From: Argentina anserina
Lineage: Eukaryota; Streptophyta; Magnoliopsida; Rosales; Rosaceae
Reading direction: 5' to 3'
Length of the DNA: 64,000 bases
Assembly (NCBI RefSeq): GCF_933775445.1
Contig: NW_026089404.1
Coordinates: 62,001 to 126,000, forward strand
The translations under genes and the position numbers were made by a program. The notes beneath the pieces were generated by a model, which was not told the origin of the DNA, did no database searches, and worked only from the letters and a program-made list of their open reading frames with translations. Positions 56,009 to 64,000 of this stretch are shown in pieces (position 1 is the first letter of the stretch; the number at the start of each line of letters is the position of its first letter).

Positions 56009-58550
56009 GGAAACACTCTAAAATTCAATAGAAACTCGCATCAGAAAGGCTTACAGAATGATACTCAAACGAGAATTGAAAAGATACTCAAAGTGCAATA
56101 GTAAACATACTCAAACGATAGAAAGATACTCAGTTTGAAAGAAACACACGCCCACACTGGAAACACTCTAAAATTCAATAGAAACTCGCATCAGAAAGGC
56201 TTACAGAATGATACTCAAACGAGAATTGAAAAGATACTCAAAGTGCAATAGTAAACATACTCAAACGATAGAAAGATACTCAGTTTGAAAGAAACACACG
56301 CCCACACTGGAAACACTCTCAAATTCAAGAAAAACTCGCATCGAAAGCCGTTCAGAAAGATACTCAAACGAGTATTCAAAAGATACTCAAATTGCAATAG
56401 TAAACATACTCAAACGATAGATAGATACTCAGTTTGAAAGAAACACACGCCCACACTGGAAACACTCTAAAATTCAATAGAAACTCGCATCAGAAAACCT
56501 TACAGAAACATAGTCAAACGAGAATTGAAAAGATACTCAAAGTGCAATAGTAAACATACTCAAACGATAGAAAGATACTCAGTTTGAAAGAAACACACGC
56601 CCACACTGGAAACACCCTCAAATTCAAGAAAAACTCGCATCAGAAAGGCTTACAGAATGATACTCAAACGAGAATTGAAAAGATACTCAAAGTGCAATAG
56701 TAAACATACTCAAACGATAGAAAGATACTCAGTTTGAAAGAAACACACGCCCACACTGGAAACACTCTAAAATTCAATAGAACTCGCATCAGAAAGGCTT
56801 ACAGAATGATACTCAAACGAGAATTGAAAAGATACTCAAAGTGCAATAGTAAACATACTCAAACGATAGAAAGATACTCAGTTTGAAAGAAACACACGCC
56901 CACACTGGAAACACTCTAAAATTCAATAGAAACTCGCATCAGAAAGGCTTACAGAATGATACTCAAACGAGAATTGAAAAGATACTCAAAGTGCAATAGT
57001 AAACATACTCAAACGATAGAAAGATACTCAGTTTGAAAGAAACACACGCCCACACTGGAAACACTCTCAAATTCAAGAAAAACTCGCATCGAAAGCCGTT
57101 CAGAAAGATACTCAAACGAGAATTGAAAAGATACTCTAATTGCAATAGTAAACATACTCAAACGATAGAAAGATACTCAGTTTGAAAGAAACACACGCCC
57201 ACATTGGAAACACTCTAAAATTCAAGAAAAACTCGCATCGAAAGCCGTTCAGAAAGATACACAAACGAGGATTCAAAAGATACTCATATTGCAATAGTAA
57301 ACAAACTCAAACGATAGAAAGATACTCAGTTTGAAAGAAACACACGCCCACACTGGAAACACTCTCAAATACAATAGAAACTCGCATCAGAAAGGATTAC
57401 AGAAAAATACTCAAACAAGAATTGAAAAGATACTCAAATTGCAATAGTAAACATACTCAGACGATAGAAAGATACTCAGTTTGAAAGAAACACACGCCCA
57501 CACTGGAAACACTCTAAAATTCAATAGAAACTCGCATCGAAAGCCGTTAAGAAAGATACTCAAACGAGGATTCAAAAGATACTCAAATTGCAATAGTAAA
57601 CATACTCAAACGATAGAAAGATACTCAGTTTGAAAGAAACACACGCCCACACTGGAAACACTCTCAAATTCAAGAAAAACTCGCATCAGAAAGGCTTACA
57701 GAATGATACTCAAACGATAATTGAAAAGATACTCAAAGTGCAATAGTAAACATACTCAAACGATAGAAACATACTCAGTTTGAAAGAAACACACGCCTAC
57801 ACTGGAAACACTCTCAAATTCAATAGAAACTCGCATCAGAAAGGCTTACAGAATGATACTCAAACGAGAATTGAAAAGATACTCAAAGTGCAATAGTAAA
57901 CATACTCAAACGATAGAAAGATACTCAGTTTGAAAGAAACACACGCCCACACTGGAAACACTCTAAAATTCAATAGAAACTCGCATCAGAAAGGCTTACA
58001 GAATGATACTCAAACGAGAATTGAAAAGATACTCAAAGTGCAATAGTAAACATACTCAAACGATAGAAAGATACTCATTTTGAAAGAAACACACGCCCAC
58101 ACTGGAAACACTCTCAAATTCAAGAAAAACTCGCATCGAAAGCCGTTCAGAAAGATACTCAAACGAGAATTGAAAAGATACTCTAATTGCAATAGTAAAC
58201 ATACTCAAACGATAGAAAGATACTCAGTTTGAAAGAAACACACGCCCACACTGGAAACACTCTAAAATTCAAGAAAAACTCGCATCGAAAGCCGTTCAGA
58301 AAGATACTCAAACGAGAATTGAAAAGATACTCAAATTGCAATAGTAAACATACTCGAACGATAGAAAGATACTCAGTTTGAAAGAAACACCCGCCCACAC
58401 TGGAAACACTCTCAAATTCAAGAAAAACTCGCATCGAAAGCCGTTCAGAAAGATACTCAAACGAGAATTGAAAAGATACTCAAATTGCAATAGTAAACAT
58501 ACTCAAACGATAGAAAGATACTCAGTTTGAAAGAAACACACGCCCACACT
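54811..58550 (+). repeat. Copied block, ~3.7 kb (partner 49575-53314)
   Basis: Private changes include CCGTTAAGAAAG near 57546, CACATTGGAAAC near 57203, c145t near 57798 and CTCGAACGATAG near 58354. Confidence 0.84.
55410..57056 (+). repeat. 1,048 bp 7-mer repeat, further full and partial copies
   Basis: A full copy runs 55410-56457 and a partial copy 56458-57056 (X, C, A149, A). They mirror 50174-51820 exactly in structure, as expected from the 5,236 bp duplication. Confidence 0.84.
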
Positions 58551-61500
58551 GGAAACACTCTCAAATTCAAAAAAAACTCGCATCAGAAAGGCTTACAGAA
58601 TGATACTCAAACGAGAATTGAAAAGATACTCAAAGTGCAATAGTAAACATACTCAAACGATAGAAAGATACTCAGTTTGAAAGAAACACACGCCCACACT
58701 GGAAACACTCTAAAATTCAAGAGAAACTCGCATCAGAAAACCTTACAGAAACATAGTCAAACGAGAATTGAAAAGATACTCAAAGTGCAATAGTAAACAT
58801 ACTCAAACGATAGAAAGATACTCAGTTTGAAAGAAACACACGCCCACACTGGAAACACTCTAAAATTCAATAGAAACTCGCATCAGAAAGGCTTACAGAA
58901 TGATACTCAAACGAGAATTGAAAAGATACTCAAAGTGCAATAGTAAACATACTCAAACGATAGAAAGATACTCAGTTTGAAAGAAACACACGCCCACACT
59001 GGAAACACTCTAAAATTCAATAGAAATTCGCATCAGAAAGGCTTACAGAATGATACTCAAACGAGAATTGAAAAGATACTCAAAGTGCAATAGTAAACAT
59101 ACTCAAACGATAGAAAGATACTCAGTTTGAAAGAAACACACGCCCACACTGGAAACACTCTCAAATTCAAGAAAAACTCGCATCGAAAGCCGTTCAGAAA
59201 GATACACAAACGAGGATTCAAAAGATACTCAAATTGCAATAGTAAACATACTCAAACGATAGAAAGATACTCAGTTTGAAAGAAACACACGCCCACACTG
59301 GAAACACTCTCAAATTCAAGAAAAACTCGCATCAGAAAGGCTTACAGAATGATACTCAAACGAGAATTGAAAAGATACTCAAAGTGCAATAGTAAACATA
59401 CTCAAACGATAGAAAGATACTCAGTTTGAAAGAAACACACGCCCACACTGGTAACACTCTAAAATTCAATAGAAACTCGCATCAGAAAGGCTTACAGAAT
59501 GATACTCAAACGAGAATTGAAAAGATACTCAAAGTGCAATAGTAAACATACTCAAACGATAGAAAGATACTCAGTTTGAAAGAAACACACGCCCACACTG
59601 GAAACACTCTCAAATTCAAGAAAAACTCGCATCAGAAAGGCTTACAGAATGATACTCAAACGAGAATTGAAAAGATACTCAAAGTGCAATAGTAAACATA
59701 CTCAAACGATAGAAAGATACTCAGTTTGAAAGAAACACACGCCCACACTGGAAACACTCTAAAATTCAAGAGAAACTCGCATCAGAAAACCTTACAGAAA
59801 CATAGTCAAACGAGAATTGAAAAGATACTCAAAGTGCAATAGTAAACATACTCAAACGATAGAAAGATACTCAGTTTGAAAGAAACACACGCCCACACTG
59901 GAAACACTCTAAAATTCAATAGAAACTCGCATCAGAAAGGCTTACAGAATGATACTCAAACGAGAATTGAAAAGATACTCAAAGTGCAATAGTAAACATA
60001 CTCAAACGATAGAAAGATACTCAGTTTGAAAGAAACACACGCCCACACTGGAAACACTCTAAAATTCAATAGAAATTCGCATCAGAAAGGCTTACAGAAT
60101 GATACTCAAACGAGAATTGAAAAGATACTCAAAGTGCAATAGTAAACATACTCAAACGATAGAAAGATACTCAGTTTGAAAGAAACACACGCCCACACTG
60201 GAAACACTCTCAAATTCAAGAAAAACTCGCATCGAAAGCCGTTCAGAAAGATACTCAAACGAGAATTGAAAAGATACTCTAATTGCAATAGTAAACATAC
60301 TCAAACGATAGAAAGATACTCAGTTTGAAAGAAACACACGCCCACACTGGAAACACTCTAAAATTCAAGAAAAACTCGAATCAAAAGCCGTTCAGAAAGA
60401 TACACAAACGAGGATTCAAATGATACTCATATTGCAATAGTAAACAAACTCAAACGATAGAAAGATACTCAGTTTGAAAGAAACACACGCCCACACTGGA
60501 AACACTCTCAAATACAATAGAAACTCGCATCAGAAAGGATTACAGAAAAATACTCAAACAAGAATTGAAAAGATACTCAAATTGCAATAGTAAACATACT
60601 CAGACGATAGAAAGATACTCAGTTTGAAAGAAACACACGCCCACACTGGAAACACTCTAAAATTCAATAGAAACTCGCATCAGAAAGGCTTACAGAATGA
60701 TACTCAAACGAGAATTGAAAAGATACTCAAAGTGCAATAGTAAACATACTCAAACGATAGAAAGATACTCAGTTTGAAAGAAACACACGCCCACACTGGA
60801 AACACTCTAAAATTCAATAGAAACTCGCATCAGAAAGGCTTACAGAATGATACTCAAACGAGAATTGAAAAGATACTCAAAGTGCAATAGTAAACATACT
60901 CAAACGATAAAAAGATACTCAGTTTGAAAGAAACACACGCCTACACTGGAAACACTCTAAAATTCAATAGAAACTCGCATCAGAAAGGCTTACAGAATGA
61001 TACTCAAACGAGAATTGAAAAGATACTCAAAGTGCAATAGTAAACATACTCAAACGATAGAAAGATACTCAGTTTGAAAGAAACACACGCCCACACTGGA
61101 AACACTCTCAAATTCAAGAAAAACTCGCATCAGAAAGGCTTACAGAATGATACTCAAACGAGAATTGAAAAGATACTCAAAGTGCAATAGTAAACATACT
61201 CAAACGATAGAAAGATACTCAGTTTGAAAGAAACACACGCCCACACTGGAAACACTCTAAAATTCAATAGAAACTCGCATCAGAAAGGCTTACAGAATGA
61301 TACTCAAACGAGAATTGAAAAGATACTCAAAGTGCAATAGTAAACATACTCAAACGATAGAAAGATACTCAGTTTGAAAGAAACACACGCCCACACTGGA
61401 AACACTCTAAAATTCAATAGAAACTCGCATCAGAAAGGCTTACAGAATGATACTCAAACGAGAATTGAAAAGATACTCAAAGTGCAATAGTAAACATACT

Positions 61501-61697
61501 CAAACGATAGAAAGATACTCAGTTTGAAAGAAACACACGCCCACACTGGAAACACTCTAAAATTCAATAGAAACTCGCATCAGAAAGGCTTACAGAATGA
61601 TACTCAAACGAGAATTGAAAAGATACTCAAAGTGCAATAGTAAACATACTCAAACGATAGAAAGATACTCAGTTTGAAAGAAACACACGCCCACACT
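58551..61697 (+). repeat. Domain 3 distal part, A/C/X units with sparse Y-Z
   Basis: The order begins C(AAAAAAA), X(CAAGAG), A, A(AAATTCGC), Y, C, A (GGTAACACTC), C, X, A, A(AAATTCGC), Y(CTAATTG), Y, Z, then seven A or C units. The X-A-A(AAATTCGC)-Y series appears twice, 1,049 bp apart (58701 and 59750). The Z at 60498 is the last in the window. Confidence 0.8.
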
Positions 61698-63345
61698 GGA
61701 AACACTCTCAAATTCAAGAGAAACTCGCATCGAAAGCCGTTCAGAAAGATACTCAAACGAGTATTCAAAAGATACTCAAATTGCAATAGTAAACATACTC
61801 AAACGATAGAAAGATACTCAGTTTGAAACAAACACACGCCCACACTGGAAACACTCTCAAATTCAAGAAAAACTCGCATCGAAAGCCGTTCAGAAAGATA
61901 CTCAAACGAGAATTCAAAAAGATACTCAAAGTGCAATAGTAAACATACTCAAACGATAGAAAGATACTCAGTTTTAAAGAAACACACGCCCACACTGTAA
62001 AACACTCTAAAATTCAATAGAAACTCGCATCAGAAAGGCTTACAGAATGATACTCAAACGAGAATTAAAAAGATACTCAAAGTGCAATAGTAAACATACT
62101 CAAACGATAGAAAGATACTCAGTTTGAAAGAAACACACGCCCACACTGGAAACACTCTCAAATTCAAGAGAAACTCGCATCAGAAAGGCTTACAGAATGA
62201 TACTCAAACGAGAATTGAAAAGTTACTCAAAGTGCAATAGTAAACATACTCAAACGATAGAAAGATAGTAAGTTTGAAAGAAACACACGCCCACACTGGA
62301 AACACTCTCAAATTCAAGAGAAACTCGCATCAGAAAACCTTACAGAAACATACTCAAACGAGAATTGAAAAGATACTCAAAGTGCAATAGTAAACATACT
62401 CAAACGATAGAAAGATACTCAGTTTGAAAGAAACAAACGCCCACACTGAAAACACTCTCAAATTCAAGAAAAACTCGCATCGAAAGCCGTTCAGAAAGAT
62501 ACTCAAACGAGAATTGAAAAGATACTCAAAGTGCAATAGTAAACATACTCAAACGATAGAAAGATACTCAGTTTGAAAGAAACAAACGCCCACACTGGAA
62601 ACACTCTCAAATTCAAGAAAAACTCGCATCGAAAGCCGTTCAGAAAGATACTCAAACGAGAATTGAAAAGATACTCAAATTGCAATAGTTAACAAACTCA
62701 AACGATAGAAAGATACTCAGTTTGAAAGAAACACACGCCCACACTGGAAACACTCTCAAATTCAAGAAAAACTCGCATCAGAAAGGCTTACAGAATGATA
62801 CTCAAACGAGAATTGAAAAGATACTCAAAGTGCAATAGTAAACATACTCAAACGATAGAAAGATACTCAGTTTGAAAGAAACACACGCCCACACTGGAAA
62901 CACTCTAAAATTCAATAGAAACTCGCATCAGAAAGGCTTACAGAATGATACTCAAACGAGAATTGAAAAGATACTCAAAGTGCAATAATAAACATACTCA
63001 AAGGATAGAAAGATACTCAGTTTGAAAGAAACACACGCCCACACTGGAAACACTCTCAAATTCAATAGAAACTCGCATCAGAAAGGCTTTCAGAATGATA
63101 CTCAAACGAGAATTGAAAAGATACTCAAAGTGCAATAGTAAACATACTCAAACGATAGAAAGATACTCAGTTTGAAAGAAACACACGCCTACACTGGAAA
63201 CACTCAAAAATTCAATAGAAACTCGCATCAGAAAGGCTTACAGAATGATACTCAAACGAGAATTGAAAAGATACTCAAAGTGCAATAGTAAACATACTCA
63301 AACGATAGAAAGATACTCAGTTTGAAAGAAACAAACGCCTACACT
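61698..63345 (+). repeat. More diverged segment with small indels
   Basis: Private changes cluster here: TGAAACAAACAC, GAATTCAAAAAGAT (extra A), GTTTTAAAG, GTAAAACACTC (151 bp unit), GAATTAAAAAG, AAAGTTACTC, GATAGTAAGTTTG, ACTGAAAACAC, TAGTTAACAAAC, AATAATAAAC, AAGGATAGAAAG, GGCTTTCAG and ACTCAAAAATTC. Elsewhere units typically show none or one. The array regains the common A, C, X pattern from 63346. Confidence 0.82.
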
Positions 63346-63945
63346 GGAAACACTCTAAAATTCAATAGAAACTCGCATCAGAAAGGCTTACAGAATGATA
63401 CTCAAACGAGAATTGAAAAGATACTCAAAGTGCAATAGTAAACATACTCAAACGATAGAAAGATACTCAGTTTGAAAGAAACACACGCCCACACTGGAAA
63501 CACTCTCAAATTCAAGAAAAACTCGCATCAGAAAGGCTTACAGAATGATACTCAAACGAGAATTGAAAAGATACTCAAAGTGCAATAGTAAACATACTCA
63601 AACGATAGAAAGATACTCAGTTTGAAAGAAACACACGCCCACACCGGAAACACTCTCAAATTCAAGAAAAACTCGCATCAGAAAGGCTTACAGAATGATA
63701 CTCAAACGAGAATTGAAAAGATACTCAAAGTGCAATAGTAAACATACTCAAACGATAGATAGATACTCAGTTTGAAAGAAACACACGCCCACACTGGAAA
63801 CACTCTAAAATTCAATAGAAACTCGCATTAGAAAACCTTACAGAAACATAGTCAAACGAGAATTGAAAAGATACTCAAAGTGCAATAGTAAACATACTCA
63901 AACGATAGAAAGATACTCAGTTTGAAAGAAACACACGCCCACACT

Positions 63946-64000
63946 GGAAACACCCTCAAATTCAAGAAAAACTCGCATCAGAAAGGCTTACAGAATGATA
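63946..64000 (+). repeat. Partial C monomer cut by the window end
   Basis: It begins GGAAACACCCTCAAATTC and stops after 55 bases in GAATGATA. Its ACACCCTC marker and the preceding C(a115t)-X pair resemble the 1,048 bp repeat, so the array clearly continues beyond the window. Confidence 0.9.

Larger units (their letters stand above)
1..64000 (+). repeat. Satellite DNA array, ~150 bp tandem monomer, fills the window
   Basis: Every line of the window is the same 150 bp motif repeated head to tail, always in the same orientation; base 1 is the last base of one monomer and the sequence ends 55 bp into another. Roughly 427 monomers are present. In the common form I count A 69, C 30, G 23, T 28 of 150. 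No stretch of even 60 bp falls outside the repeat, so no intergenic or unique DNA exists here. Monomer length is close to nucleosome core length, as in many eukaryotic satellites (established knowledge); a centromeric or heterochromatic location is inference. No CENP-B box (NTTCGNNNNANNCGGGN) is visible. I do not recognise this satellite by name. Confidence 0.98.
38950..64000 (+). repeat. Domain 3: mixed array rich in 149 bp Y units
   Basis: There are 167 complete monomers from 38950 to 63945, then a 55 bp partial unit. By hand count 55 are 149 bp (50 Y type, 5 one-base-deleted A) and one is 151 bp (61997). Nine Z units occur, each after a Y. Further local forms are TCAAATTCAAAAAAAAC (42689, 46282, 47479, 53763, 58551), CATTTTGAAAG (42092, 45685, 46882, 52718, 57954) and AAATTCGCATC (39100, 43139, 46732, 47929, 54213, 59001, 60050). 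No gene is visible. Confidence 0.9.

Noticed and set aside
58183..58434. Longer minus-strand frame of 83 codons (and 76 codons at 61765-61995)
   Set aside because: These are the same frame extended by point changes that remove a stop: consecutive Y units with CTCGAACG near 58354, and the extra A near 61919. No start context, domain or independent support.
1..64000. CRISPR array
   Set aside because: Repeats are contiguous 149-150 bp units with no unique spacers and no cas genes.
1..64000. CENP-B box or telomere repeat
   Set aside because: No match to NTTCGNNNNANNCGGGN and no TTAGGG, TTAGG, TTTAGGG or TTAGGC arrays on either strand. Centromere identity therefore rests on array form only.
1..64000. 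Bacterial or phage origin of the window
   Set aside because: A 64 kb gene-free tandem array with higher-order structure is a eukaryotic chromosome feature; no ribosome binding site and gene organisation is seen.

Overview
The whole 64 kb window is one uninterrupted, head-to-tail satellite DNA array. I find no gene, RNA gene, transposon, unique sequence or array edge in it. About 427 monomers fit, all in the same orientation. The basic unit is 150 bp (reference phase: base 1 = first G of GGAAACACTC), with a minority of 149 bp. Hand counting of one common monomer gives about 35% G+C and strong strand asymmetry (A about 46%, T about 19% on the + strand). CpG is not depleted (4 per 150 bp, observed/expected about 0.87). 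Such an array indicates a eukaryotic chromosome, most plausibly a centromeric, pericentromeric or other heterochromatic block. The sequence itself does not identify the species; near-normal CpG mildly favours a lineage with little DNA methylation, such as many invertebrates (inference only).

Monomer families, named here for use below: A (TAAAATTCAATAG start, the commonest), C (TCAAATTCAAGAA start), X (AAAACCTTAC and ACATAGTC in the middle), Y (CATCGAAAGCCGTTC, 149 bp), and Z (TCAAATACAATAG and GGATTAC). Recurrent single-base markers are a115t (TAGATAGATA), c145t, a135c, t150a, a106c, g65t and c12/a12. They make it possible to trace higher-order repeats and copied blocks.

Layout. Domain 1 (1-7493): 50 monomers of mixed A, C, X, with four Y and five Z. 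Domain 2 (7494-38843): exactly 209 consecutive monomers of exactly 150 bp, with A, C and X only and no Y or Z. It contains a 1,800 bp 12-mer repeat, a 600 bp 4-mer word, and several copied multi-kb blocks. At 38844 a monomer lacks its first 44 bases. Domain 3 (38950-64000): 167 complete monomers plus a partial one, about one third of them 149 bp (Y family and a one-base-deleted A), with nine Z. It is organised into 1,048 bp (7-mer) and 1,197 bp (8-mer) repeats and overlapping 1.5-3.7 kb duplications at offsets of 3,593, 5,236, 6,284 and 7,033 bp. The 61.7-63.4 kb part carries more private mutations.

The only open reading frames of note are near-identical minus-strand frames of about 60 codons. 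They arise because a 149 bp unit shifts the reading frame relative to 150 bp neighbours; I do not regard them as genes. All positions, counts and alignments here were made by eye and should be confirmed by computation.
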